From: Eudromia elegans
Taxonomy: Eukaryota > Chordata > Aves > Tinamiformes > Tinamidae
Direction of reading: 5' to 3'
Assembly: GCA_003342815.1 (NCBI GenBank)
Contig: PTEX01000024.1
Coordinates: forward strand, 942,402-1,006,401
DNA: 64,000 bases
Under the pieces are notes generated by a model, which ran no database searches, was not told the origin of the DNA, and worked only from the letters and a program-made list of their open reading frames with translations. The number at the start of each line of letters is the position of its first letter. Within the stretch, counting starts at the first letter, position 1. Shown here one piece after another: positions 10,628 through 23,500 of the stretch. The translations under genes and the position numbers were made by a program.

Positions 10628-13600
10628 CTACCAGGAAGGGAGCTTCCTGAAACAAGTGAGTCTTATCTCTGCGCAACCCCATGTAATCCCTGTGAATCTC
10701 CTCATGATTGGGATCAATGTAAATTTGGAGCTGTTCTATCCTGCTACCAGGATAATGTCCAGCTTGTGAATTCCTGCCATGACCAGCAATGGTAGCATCT
10801 CCTTGGGAGTAAGTTTAATTATAAGTTCAATTATCTGCAATGTTTTAACTTCTGCCAGTGTTCTTGGGTTTCCAACAGCGCGGTGGCCTTGAAGGGGAAA
10901 CTCCATTAGGAAAATCAAAAGCACTGAATGCGAAACTTTGAATGTAGCTGGAAGGCAAAATGTGGTCTGACAGTTCCTATGGCTTGTCAGAGGCTCTGAG
11001 TGATGGATGCCAGGGGGCTGCTGTCTTTAAAAATGACCTTTGGAGAAAGACAAATTGAGGGAAAATGTCTCACGGAGAGCAACCCCCCCCAGCACTTCAT
11101 GGAAATCTTTCTACTGCGAAGCAGTGGCAAAGGTGCCTTGTAAGTTGGCCTTGGCTTGATTGGTTTCTGTCAAACATGAAGAGTGTGGCTTTCTGTGAGA
11201 ATTCAGACTTGTGGGCTTGTTTGCACAAAAGAGTAAATCTTAGGTGAACCTGTTGCTGTGAATTTTGCAAAGTCCTGTTTGGAAATGGTCAATTTGATCA
11301 TCCCAAGTGAGTTTTAAACTGGAACTTTAAAACCCACATGTGAGCCCTTCCTAGGAGTCCAGGTAGGGTTGCCAGGCACAATCCTTTTCCAAACAACTGT
11401 GGTCCCATCATACAGGTGTCCATCTCCTGACCCACCAGGAGTGGAACAGGCTGCCTCAGTAAGACCTTTGCTGTATCCTTGGAGCCACGTGTGCCGATCC
11501 CATGATGTGGATTGCAGTGGTGCGGTGCCCAGTGGTGCGGGCAGCCTGGGTGCTCAGTCCCAGGCTGGGGGTGGGTTGCAGCCCTGCCAACCCGTGGGCA
11601 GAGATGCCCAGGAAACTTGTGGATTCATCTCGGGCACTCAGGAGAGCTGCTGCCTGCTGAGTAGAGAGAGGCTGCTTCACCTGCTGCGAGATGCTGAAAA
11701 TCCGTCTCCTTGTTCATCCTGCCACGGCATGGCCCGCATTAATAGTAATGAGTTTAGGAGCCTGGGCTGTGTTCTTGGCCTCCCCTTCTGCCAGTTCACT
11801 GTTAAGGATGTGAAAAGCAGAAATAAAACGAAAGCACCTCTAAGGGTGCGTCTCAGTCCTCCCCCTTTTCTCAGACTTTATTTTATTCTTCGATCTGCCT
11901 TTCCCTTCCCCTTGTTGCTATTTGCCCTGCTCAGCTGTGATCCGGCAAGGCCGAGAGCTGCAGAGAAGCCCTTATCTGCCAGGGTCTGGCTCGCGCTGTG
12001 AAGTCAAACACGGCATTAGGATCCAGGCTCTGGCCAGTCCCCTCTGAGGAGGTGCAGGGCAGCAGGCGGCGTGGGGCAGCCGGTCCAGCCTGGCAGCTTT
12101 CGCGGTGGGATCTCTGCTTTGCTTTTACCCCTCCCTAGGTACAGCCGAGCAGGCTGTAACGGCACCCGAAGCACTCCAGCCCTGTGCTGGGCAGAAAGCA
12201 GCTTAGTCTGCCTGGCTGCTCCCATCCCCTCGGCCAAGCAGCCACAGAGGCACCGCTGGCTGCCGAAGGGTTAAGCTGCTTCGTGGCCCTCCTCACTGAG
12301 GAAGAGGAAGAGCAAAAAGGGAGGCAGACCGGGACCCAGCCTGTGGAACAGGACTGGTATGCTGCGGCGAGCGGTGTGACTGGCAGACATAAGCACAAAG
12401 GAATTAGATAGGAGTGAGGGATCAATAAAGCGAGGCTAAAGATAGAAAGAGAGATGCATGGAGTGCTGTTGACAGTGAAATAGATGTTGCAGCAGAGAGC
12501 TCCCTGAATCAGAAGAGTATCGAGTGAGAGATTCAGGGCTTAGCAGACGGTCGCTGTGAGTGCATTGCAATGCCGGGCCAGGATCCCACACAACACACCA
12601 TGCTTTTATATAGTATTTTTTTCTCCTCCCTTCTCCTACCATGTTGGAGCCCCTGAGCTGCAGGACTGGGGCAGCTCCACCCTCAGCTGCTGGATTCAGG
12701 CCTCCACACCAGAGCCATCCAATGGCCCCTGTGAAAACCATCCTGTTCTGTGCAGCAGCTTAACGTGGCTGGACCCCCCTCCTGCCGTCCCAAGCCAGGG
12801 GTGCTGGTGTGGTCTTGGGGGCAGGAAGAAGGCTGCGAGGTTAAATTCTAGGTTTAAATCAAATTTCTAACAGGAGGGCCTGAACCCTGCACCCCACCAG
12901 GTGTTCGGCTGCCGCAGTCAATGGCCGTGGGTCCTGGCCATGGTTCTTCCTTGTCTGGCCTGCTCAGAAGTGCTTTTGCTGATCCTCAAGGTTGTGGGGT
13001 AATGACCTGGCCCATGCAGTGTCTGTGTTGATGCAGTCAGCCCCAGACAGCTCCTGCTTTCCCCACGATTGTACCCACTGCCAAATGCTGCCCAGCCCTG
13101 CCTCCAGCTCCCAGGTCACTCAGTTTACCCAGGCAGCCCTCCAGTTGCCCCAGGAGCCTGTCTGGCCTAGCAAAGCCCACGGTCCCTGCAAGGTGCTTCC
13201 CAGGTGGCTGCTCAAGCGCACAGCCTGCCCCTCACCACCACTGGCCACTGCCGGCCCCGAAGGAGCTGCCTTGGAAGGGCAGAGAGGGGCAGCGCACGGG
13301 GCACCGCAGTGCTCGGGCAGCGTGCACCCTGCGGGCAGCGTGACGAAAGCGTGGGGGGGATTAAGGCTTCTGAGGCGTTGAACCCTGTTCGGCTGATTTG
13401 TTGCACTAAGCCTGGATGTGCTTGGGGAGGAAGAAATTCTTAGAAATTCTTGCTTCTCCTTATTTTATTTTAGTTTTTCCACCAACCTAATGAGCAGTGA
13501 GCTTGTTAGGGAGTCTCTGAGGCATCTGGCAATACCCCAACCTGTGTGTCCTTGTGGCATTCTGCTCCCTAGGCCTGCCCAGCTCAGCCCTCTGCTAGTG

Positions 13601-15009
13601 CTGAGTTTCAGTAAGCCTCATGCGCTGAAATAGTTTTATCTGCCTTCCTAAGGGCTGGCTGGAGGAAGGCAGTGAAAGAGCTCAGCAGTTTTGGAGTAAC
13701 TATTCATTTCCTCTTGGTTTTATTAATTCTGAGGGCTGCTCCCTACCTCCCTCTTGGGGCATTTGTTTAAACCCACTGAAGGAAACCAGCCTCAGTTACC
13801 TCCCTCCTGATCTGCATGAGCTTCAGGGCCAGGGCAGAGCAGGAGGTGCCCTCGGGGGCCGCAGCGGAGGCCTCGTCTCTGCCTTTGCAGGCTCCTTTCT
13901 CAGTTTCCTCTGTAGCAGAAGACCCAGCCCTCCGGCTATGCTGGCCCAGGAAGATTTATTCCTGGGCTTTGCTCAGCTTTTCATCTGTAAAGTTGCATTT
14001 GTGGCAATTCGTGTGCTAGGTGAAGGATGGAAAGGTGGTTCCCAGATTTGGATTGATGTGATATATCACCAAGTGAGACGGGGATCTCTCTGCCAGGAGC
14101 CAGTTGCTTCTCAGACTCTTCTCTCTGCCCGTGTTAGAGCCCGTATTGGCAGGCTTCCTCCAACCTGCTCGTGGCAGTGAGTGGATCAGAAGACAAGCTC
14201 TGCTCCTGCTGTTGCGCTCCCTCCTGCTTTTTCCATCTTGGGGCTCTTGCCCGAGCTTCCCCACTGCTTTGAAGGCAGGAGACAGTTGTGAGCATGCTGG
14301 GGCTGCGAGGTCTGCGGCAGCGCTGCGCGGATGGGTGCAGCAGGAGGGACAGCGGGCCACCCAGCGGCATCTGCCCTCCCAGAGGGCGACAGGAGCACCC
14401 ACCGTGTTCCTTCAGCAGCCAACGTGCTCGCGGCACCGCTGGGCAAGAGGAGCCCCTCTTCCAGCTCCTGCTTTGTGCTTGTCTTTTTCCCTCGCTCCCT
14501 GTCAAGCTGCTGTGATCGTCCTGCTGGCCCCGGGGGCAGCTCTGCTTGTCGTGTTGTGCCGGGCTTCACACCTGCCCTGCGACGGGCTAGGAGGCTGGGG
14601 GAAGGCCAAGGGAGAGGAGGGCCTGAGGAGAAGCGGGGCCGCTCTGCGGGCCTGAGCCCTGTGCTCTGCCACGCTGGCTCTTGCTGAGGACTGCGTCCAG
14701 CCGGCGTGGAGGGGACATCCCCGGGAGAGATGACGAGGGGCTCACGGGCTGTTCATCCCCCTGCATGCTCTTTGAGCTGTGCCTTTGCTGCCCCGTCAGA
14801 TTTGCAGCAGGAGATGGGTTATGGATGGGGAGAAACGGCAGCCAACATGGGGTGTTATTCACCTCTCTGACCAGTTGAGGAGATCAAGAGGTAGCAGAGA
14901 GGTGGCAGCGCCGCCTGGGAGCACCCGAGTCCCTGGTGTTGGAGCCGGAACCTGCCCTCCCGGCGGGCAGTCCTCACAGGGTGCCAGGCAAGGAGAGCTG
15001 CGGTCTGTG

Positions 15010-15245
15010 TGCCGAGCTCAGGGTGCGGAGGGGAACGTCTGCCGCCCCCAGGCCTCGGCCTCCTCCAGGCCGAGCGCCGCCTCACGGTGCCTTTGTGCCG
15101 GCTCCTCAGCCGGAGCGGACGGGCGGCCCCGTCCTCGCGGCCCGGGAGCCATGGGGAGCGCGAGCCGGCCGGCCGCTCTGCCGGGGAGGATGGAGCTTGA
15201 GGCGCTCTGCTCCACGGGCTGGCGGTGGCGGGCGCGAAGCCGTGT
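15010..15245. promoter_or_regulatory. CpG-rich patch, possible unmethylated island
   Basis: Dense CG dinucleotides (ggacgggcggccccgtcctc, gcgagccggccggccgctct) in about 240 bases. No coding exon recognised in it. A promoter for an unseen transcript or plain GC-rich DNA are both possible. Confidence 0.35.
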
Positions 15246-15420
15246 CACTCCCAATGCATATTTAATGCTCACATGGCGAGCAGGAGCAGAGCTGCGTCTG
15301 CAGGCGGGCGAGCAGGGGAACTTTGCTATGGCTGTTAACAGTCCTGCATTAATTATGACAGAATAAATAATTCACAGGGCTAATAACAAAGGCTTGTTTT
15401 TAATGGCGATGACAAACCTG
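15246..15420. promoter_or_regulatory. AT-rich motif cluster, candidate conserved non-coding element
   Basis: Directly after the CpG-rich patch come gcatatttaatg, ctgttaacagtcc, gcattaattatgaca, aataaataattca and gctaataacaaaggc. These resemble POU/homeodomain, HNF1-like and SOX (aacaaagg) sites. Judged by motif density only. Confidence 0.3.
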
Positions 15421-18400
15421 GCTTGCTCTGCCAGGGGGTGAAGGAGGCGGGTGCCGCGCTTATCGTTGCTTAAAAAGAAATTGCATGTGCCGGGAGGTAT
15501 TTGCATGGCTGAACAGCCCCCCGTTGTCTGCTTCAGACACGAGGTGCTGCAGAGGAGACAAGCGCAGCCCAGGCGCAGGTGCTGTTGGCACGGGGAAGGC
15601 AGTGGGCTTCACCTGGGAAGTGGATCTCCGTGTGGACGAGCGGAGCGCAGCTCGGAAGCGTGTCCCGAGCGTGGGGTGTCGCCCCGGCCTGGCAGCTCTC
15701 AGGGCTCGACGCCATGGGGCAGCGCCCTGGTGCCCATGGGGTTTGCTCGGTGCCGCGCTCCTGTGGCATGGGCAGTGCTGGGCATCTCAGTGAGGAGGCA
15801 GATGCCAACCTTGTTTCTCAACCTGCTCAAGAATTAAAAGCCATACAGTATACCCTTGTGAAAAATCACTTTTGATATATTTTTTTCATCAGACAAGTTC
15901 TCTTCCCTCTTTTTTTAATCCTTCCAGGAAGGATCAGTGAAGAACGCCACTGATGGATGTCCTCTCCTCTCTTCTCCGCTCCATTTTAATCAAATGAATA
16001 CATTTTCAAACTACCACGTTCCTCTGGCGCTTGGCAGCATCTTTGGAGAAACTTTCGGGGCTGGCATCTTGGATTAATCGCAGTGCTCCTCAGCGGCTCG
16101 TGGGAGGTGGGAACTCATGCCTCTCTGCACTGGGTGGTGGTAAAACACTGCCACAGATGCTCCGAGAGCTAAAGGAGACGCATCCCCCTCCTCCCTGCAG
16201 CGCTCGCACTTCGGAGGTTCAAATAGCACAATAGCCACGAGTGGCCCTTGCACGGGCAGCTCCGGGGAGAAGAGAGGATGAGGGGAAAGGGGAGGCCTGG
16301 GAGGGCTCCTGCCTTGGGATGAGCTCGCAGGTTAGGAGCACCCCAGAGATACGCTCAAACAACCGGAGCTATGGGGGTGGGAGGCAGGGGAGGCGGCAGG
16401 GCCAAGTCAGCTCGGGGCACGGGAGCTGCACAAGAGCAAGGCTCTCCTGTGAGGTGGCCTGCAGGCCCAGCTGACCCCGACCCCATGTTGCTGTGGCTCC
16501 AAGTGCAAGCAGAGATCTCGGGTAGTCGCTACTGCTCTGCTTTTGGGCAGAGCCCCTTCCCTCAAGAGCTCGAGACTCCGCTCTGCACCACAAGAAGCTG
16601 CTCCCCACCTGGGGTGTCCCCGGCCCTGGGCAGGCAGCGGGGTCACCCATGGGCGTCACAGGCTGGGGCTGTTGCTGCCGCTGGCCAGGCGAGTTTGCAC
16701 GCACTGGTTCTGGTGCTGGTGCCGCAGGACCCGCGGGGAAGGGACCGCCGCAACGTCTGCGCCGAGGGCTGCTGTTGTGGTTTCAGTGCTGGCGCTGGTG
16801 GGCTGGTGCGAAGGAGGCAAACCAAAATATTTATACTAGAAGATGTGCTCTTTCCAAGCTGGAGCTTGGGCAGCGTCCCAGCCCCTCCATATGGGCTCGT
16901 AGGCTTCGCTTACCTGATCTCCTTCTCTCAAGGAGAGCGCGTGGGGGTTCTTGGTTGCGAGGGGAGGCCGCCCGGGTGTGAGCAGGGCTCTCGAGCACGG
17001 CGGCGCCAGGGACAGATCCGTGCCCAGCTGCGGTGTCCACAGGTGCCCGGCTGCTGCGGAACGCTGCCCCTCAGGTGCCGCTCTGAGCGGGATGCAAACG
17101 TTCCCTCTGCTCGCCCCCCAGCACTCCCATCCCCACTAGGTCCTGCTGAAGACCCAGTTTTCTGCCTCAGCGTGTGCTAACCCAGCCTCTTGACCACAGT
17201 ACCTGGACTGCAGGGACCTGGCAGAGTCCTGCCCCTCGTTGCCCTTTACAGGGATGCTCTGCAGTGACTCCTGACTCGTTCCCATCCCCGGGAGCTGCTC
17301 CTCCTGGCAGCTGGTGCTCAGTCCTGACACAATCTGAGCGTGCAGGAGCCTTCCCGCAGAGAGGCAGCCCGGGCAGGGGACTCCTCGTGGGATCAGGCTC
17401 TAGAACGGCACCGTTAAATCTCCCAATCTGTAAATCAGAGACAGCCCCTCTCATCCTCCCTCTGACAAGATTTAAGATGGTCACAGATAACTGGCTTTCA
17501 TTACAGCAGCTCTCGTAAATCCTGCCTTTATCCTCTTCCAGGCAGCCTCCTGCTGTCACCCACATGTTCACTGCTGCCCCCAGCCATGGGCAATCCCTGC
17601 CCGCCCACTCTCCCCTCCATCCCTGCCTGCCTCTTGGGCTCCTGCCTCTCACCTGTGCCTTGCTGCTCTCTCTCCGAGTTGTTCTGCATCTTGGACCTCC
17701 CTCTTCTCCCTCTTGTGGCAGGGCCAAACCCTCTGCAGGGCCAAGCCAACAAGATGCCCATGGAGGTGGCTGGGGCTCTTCCTTCATGGTGGTGACTGGT
17801 GTACCTGGGACAGACCGGTGCGTTGGTGTCCCTGCTGCTCCCGATGTCCATGCCACCGGCACTGCTGGGCCAGGCAGGGTGCAGTGGGACCCTTTGTCCT
17901 GTCTCCGGGTTTTAAATGGCAGCAGTTACTTCCAACTCCCAACTCGCTTTTGATGTGATTTTTGGCTCAGGCTGCCCAGTGCTGGTATTGATTAGTCTTT
18001 TCATGTTATGAATGCCATTGCTGTGTTTATTATCATGCAAGCTGCTTTCTGTGGCACAAGAGCTAAACAAATAAAAGAATCTGAAGGAGGGAAAGAAAAA
18101 AAAAAGAAAAAAGTCTCCAAATAAAATCAGACATTATGTCCTACTGCTCTAATTGCCTGTGAGTAGAGACAGCAAATAGAAATCTGTCAAGACAACTTAC
18201 TTCATTTTAAGAGCTCTGCTTTGAGCAGGCTTCTGCCCTAACTGTGGCTGATAAAGGCTTCGCTGGGATGTGTTGAGCAGATGGTGATGCTTTCCTTGTC
18301 CCGTGAGAGCACCCTACCCCTGCCCCTGCCCTTTCCCTGGGGAGGGGAGCGGGGTGCAAGAGGGAGGGGAACTTTGCTCCCTGTGTGCAGTGCTCTGGCA

Positions 18401-18790
18401 CCGCGTGAGCTGCCGTCTGTGGCTCCAGGAGAGCTGCTGCGAAGGGGACCGGCGTCCTGCTGCCGGGGAGCAGGGCCACCGATGTCCCAAGCACAGACGG
18501 TGGAACCTGCGAGGGGAAGAGCTGCTGGGCTGAGCCTTGGAGCTCCCGAGCACAGGAGGCCTTGGAGCTGCGGTGGTGCCCCCAGGCACGGGGAAGAGCA
18601 GGTCCCTTGGCGCTGCGGCACTCCCAGGCCGAGCCAGCCGAGCAGGAGGGGTGGCTGGAATACTGGGCTGGAAGGAGGGGAGTCCTGCTGTTGGTGGGAG
18701 CCCTGGGTACTGGAAGGAAAGTGAAGATCTTGGGCCGCTTTTCCAGTCCATTTGGTCCCTCTGTGGCTTCATGGGGTCATGAAATTGCAG

Positions 18791-18879
18791 GTACTGTTTG
18801 CCAAGCTGGGGATCCTGTCCCTGTGGGGGCAGCAGACAAAGGAAGACATGTTTGTGCCATGGAAGCTGCTGAACTCCAG
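18791..18879 (+). other. Splice-flanked segment, possible exon
   Basis: Acceptor catgaaattgcag and a strong donor gtgagt bound 89 nt that are open in two frames (one reads VLFAKLGILSLWGQQTKED). No family recognised. It could be a non-coding RNA exon or chance. Confidence 0.15.
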
Positions 18880-20406
18880 GTGAGTTTTTGTCATCAGCTG
18901 CACGCCTCAAAATAGTGGTGCATAACCCAGGGGCTGCACATCACTGCATGTGCCTCTCACCCGCCCCGGGCGCTCTCTGCTCCCCACAAATGTGCTTTAT
19001 TTCCCCTCTACTTGCCTGCTCATTGACTTGATTTCCGAATAAGATCAGCGCACGTCTTAAGCAATGTTTCCTAAATTAATCCCCTGCACATAATCATCAA
19101 AGCCTTGTTATTGCAAGGCTGCGCCTTGCACTTGTTCAGGGGTTAGCGGCAGCAGCTGTTACTGAATAATCGTTCTCATTAACTCGCCTTTGTACCTTTC
19201 TGTTGCCTGACGAAACCCTCTCTCCAAAACATAGCCCTGAGCACTGCTCTGAAACAAAGCAAACAAGCAAAGCAAACAAGGAGAGAAGGGATGGGGAGCT
19301 TAGACGTTCTTCCATCTCCTCCTCCAGGGCTCAGGAGCCCAAGTTGCGCTGATTTCCCCCTGCATTCTGATGAGACCTGTGCTCGGCAATTGCTTGGGCT
19401 GTTTGGAGATGGCAGCAAAGGAGCAACCAGAAGAGAAGCACTCCAGGGTGAGGGTTTGGAGCTCGGCCCTCGCAGGGGCTCCCGCATCCGCCTTAGCCTG
19501 CTCAGGGTGGCACCTGAAGCTGCAGGTGTCTGGAGCTCTCGGAGCTGCCGGGAAGCTCCCCCTACCTCAGTGCCCCATTTCCTAACAGCCCTTTTTTTCC
19601 TTTGTTGGAGGGAGGTTGGGAGCCCCATAAAGGGAAAACACAGGAGAGACAGTGCGGCTGGCAGACCGCCTGGTTCAGCGCATGTGGACAACGTGCTCCT
19701 TGGCTTCTTCCATTCCCTCCCCTTCCTGGGTCTTGCTGGTTGTTTCAGCAGGATATTGGTGAACAGACAGACCACTTGGCACCCGCAGCACAGCCCAAGC
19801 CATGGATTGCAGGTGGGTGAAGCACATTCTGATGTGGCTTTTGCTCTTGCTGGGGGGCAAGTGTCTGGGAAGTTGTTTGGGTCCTCCAGGACAAGGGGAG
19901 AGTCTTCTAGCCCGGCTAAGGGATACTATAGCCCCCTGGAAATGGTGCAAGGGAACATCTATGGAAGGCCCTAGTGCTGTGAGCAGAGAAGGAAGCCGTG
20001 CCTGGAGAGCCGTCCAGGAAGGCTGAGCATGGCACGCTGTTTCTGGCTCTGTCATGGCCCCCTACGTTGAAGGAGATGTGGAGATGTGCGTAATGGAGAG
20101 AGCAAAGCGGGAGGGAAGGGATTTGGGGGCAGGAGGGATCCCTATGAGACTTGTGGGAATGGAGCTATGACAGAAGTTGTGAGGTGTGTTTGTGACGAAG
20201 CCAGAAGGAGCCTGTTTTGTCCCCTCATTGCAGACTTTTCCCAGGCATTTGCACAGTCTCTGGGGACCTTCTGCCTATGTCTCAGCATTTTAGAGTGGCA
20301 GGATCCCTGGAGAGCACACTGCAAATTGAACAGGTACCTGCCACCTTCTGCTCTTCTTGTTCCGTCCCTCCAGGACATGGAGCAGTTCTGACTTTTCTCT
20401 GACCAG

Positions 20407-20510
20407 GAGTCTCTTGTTGACAAAGAGCATACGGCCAGGGAAGATGCAGAGCGAGAAGCCTATAGATTATCTTTAATTGACTGGAACAGAGCTGACCTTC
20501 AGAGAACGAG
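20407..20510 (+). CDS. Candidate internal coding exon, unidentified
   Basis: Acceptor ttttctctgaccag and donor gtaatc flank 104 nt open in one frame: ESLVDKEHTAREDAEREAY followed by RLSLIDWNRADLQRT. Composition resembles a charged helical segment. The frame is closed on both sides just outside the splice sites. No neighbouring exon with the same character was found and no family was recognised, so chance or a non-coding RNA exon remains possible. Confidence 0.22.
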
Positions 20511-23500
20511 GTAATCAATCTTCAGACAACGGAGGATGTGCCTTGTGGTGTTACTGCTGTCTGGTCTTAAAGACCTGACCTCCAGCACCGCTCTCCTGCT
20601 CCTGCAGGAGTAGCAGGAACGAGGGGATCTGCTGGGGAAAGCCCTGATTTACAAGCGTTTCTCAGCCACCAGTCATCAGCACACGTGAGCTGTCACACAT
20701 CACCCCTGCCAGCTCGGGGCGGGCTGTCCACGGCTAATGGTCAAGATGGAGAGCAGGCAGTCATGGAAATGACATAGCCCTGGAGAGAGGGACACAGTGC
20801 TCACCAACGCACTCTTGAGCTCCTCCAGAGAAAGGAGACCCTCTCTCTGGGACCAGAAGCTTCATTGAAGAGCTCTGAAGTATCTGCTATTTTTCGGTTG
20901 GTGATTATGCCTTGATAGTTCAGCTTGGAGATGGCACCACACCAAAAAGGAGCGAGAGGCTGAACTCAGTGAAGACAGGACATGATTCATCTTGAGTTGA
21001 CAGGAGGAAACTACCTTATAAACCTTGCAGTGCTCCATTGCTGAAGCAGCTGGGCCCAGCCAAACCTGGGTATGTGCCAGCTCTAGAGTGACCTGGAGGA
21101 GGCCACATCTCTTGCTCCCTTAGAAAAGCAGTGATAACACACTGCTATAAAAGGGAGCATACAGCATCCACCTTTCCCTCCACTTACTCAAACCGTCTTC
21201 TCCAGGCACATGGGAGAGATGGTCAAAGTTCCCTGTTGCTGGTGCTGCAGGGTTCAAGCTGTATGAGAGGGGAGGAAAAGGGATTCAATGTGATGCTGGA
21301 GCCCTTCAGTGGGATCTCTACTCCTGCAGTGCCAGGAGTCACCAAGACCTAGTTGGTGATGTGGGAGAATTTGTACCCGGTGCTTGTTCTCTCTGTCCAA
21401 AGCTGTCTTGATTTGTTGCCAGCTGTAGCATGGCCACTCCTGAAGACTCCTGGTTGTGTTCATTCAATATTGGTTAAAAATAAAGAGAAGACAAAGACAC
21501 AAGAGGGAAGGAGGGAGTGAAAAGGGTGTTTTTCCCCGAGAGCAATTCTGTGACCTGGACGGTTTCCTGTGAGCCAAGCCAGAGGCACATGGGCGCCTGC
21601 TACCTGGACGTCTCATCTGAAAGGGCTAGACAGTGAGCAGGGTGTTCGTACCCCATAGAGCCTGGGGGCAGCCTGTCCAGGCCCCAGGCACCACTTAGGG
21701 TCTGCCAGGGTAGGAAAGGAAGTGGCATGAGGGGACACTGCTGGGAAGGGACAAGGCATCTTCTTTGCTGGGTCTGAACATGATAGTGTCTCCGGGAGCT
21801 CTGTGTGTGTGATCCCTCCTCTGGAAGCTGTGTGTGTGCGTGGTAACCTCCTTGTTAGAGAGTTGCTGTGTCTTGGCATTCATCTCTCCTTTCTTCTTCT
21901 GCTTAGGGCAAGAATAGATCCCATCTAATAAGGGAGAAAAACTACTGCTGTGCCGCTTGGAGCGAGCGCGCTGACGAAACGCGTCTCCCCCAGGAGGAAG
22001 GCGTGCTTTCCAGGGCCAGCACCGCTGGCTTCGCTAGTAGTCAGGACGAGCTTCTGCCTGGCGGCCCCGTGCCTTGCCATCCTCAGTGTTTAAGGATGGA
22101 GAGGAGATGGGCAGTGACGGGCTGACCCTCTGGGTGGTGAGTATCTCTCGCAGAGAAGGCACTAGAGGTGAACGGAGAGAGCTGAGGAAACCTTGGGGTG
22201 ATCTGCTGCACAGGAGGGCCTTCCTGAGGCAAGTGCTCCTCTCCCAGTCCTCTCCTGCTCTGGGATGCCTCAAGACATGTGTGGAAGTGTTTGGGGGTGA
22301 TTTTAATTACTACTGATGCTGTGTTTCAACTGATGTGCCCATATGTCTTCCAAGGACCTGGGCTGCCAGTAAGACTGTGTCACCTACAGCTTGGAGGTAC
22401 CTTGAGCTACCATGGTTTGCAGTCTGCAACTGCCACTCTTTCATCACCTTTGTGCCTTGTTGTAGGGATGCTCTCACGCCCTTCCTGAGCAGATCATCCT
22501 CCCTCCCATGGGATCTGTTAGGGTCTTGTCCTTCTCCTCCTGAACCACCATGCTGATGCCATCTCTTGCCCTGGGTCCATGATCTAATTTCATTCTACCT
22601 ATGGGGAGAACAGCTCTTCCCATGTGTTTGTACAGCTCAGACTTTGTAGAGCTCAGAGCCCAGCGGTCACAGAGGTGGTGGGAAGAGGAGACGAGAGGCT
22701 CTCAAGGAAGGAGGAGAGAAGGAGAGTGAGAAGAAAGAGGAAACCTGATGCTGACTGTGTGCACCAGAGGAACTGGATGCAGGATTCTGCCTTGGGCTGT
22801 CAGCACGCAGAGCTGCTCTGTGCTCAGAGTCTGGGAGCAGCACCTTTCCCTGTGAAGGAGAGCGGATCGTTTGGCTGATGGTCTCTGAAGCATTTGATCA
22901 TGTGAATGCAGGGATGCCTCTAATGTCACTTTCCTCTCTGAGGCAAGGCGGGCTTTGATCATAACTAATTTGGCTATGCCATCATGCTGCTTGTATGCAG
23001 GCTCTGCTTGTGCATCAAAGTGACTAATTAGAAGGCAGCGCCTTTGATGCGGGGGTGTCCTGCTAGCTGAATGTTGTGGGCTGGAGCACTACTGGCACTA
23101 GGGAATTGATGTGCCCAGGAGATGTTCTCCATGCAAAGCTGCCTGCGCTCACTTTAGAGCTCCTTGGGAGAAGGAACACTGGCAAGGGCTTGGTCAGGAG
23201 AAGCAAAGCAATGCAAAGCCCCTGTGGTGGCACAGAACTCGTGTCCTCGACAAGGTGATGGCGCCTGAAGGTGCTTTCGGGTGCCATCATGCTGGTTCTG
23301 TTTGCCACAAAGACCCACGGCTTCGTGTGGCACCTGCCCGGGAGCTGCTGGGACTGGCTGTGCGGTGACTGTTCTCACACCCTTGTGATCTTTATACTCT
23401 GACCTGCAGTGTGTTGTGCCTCGACAGACTGCGGTCCCCAGGTGGGCAGAGCTGCAGGGAAGTCAGCAGGGTGTTACAGGGGCTCCCGGGGTCCGGGCAC

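Noticed and set aside
16371..17180. 269-codon + strand open frame
   Set aside because: GC-rich sequence with equally open frames on the other strand and no family resemblance.
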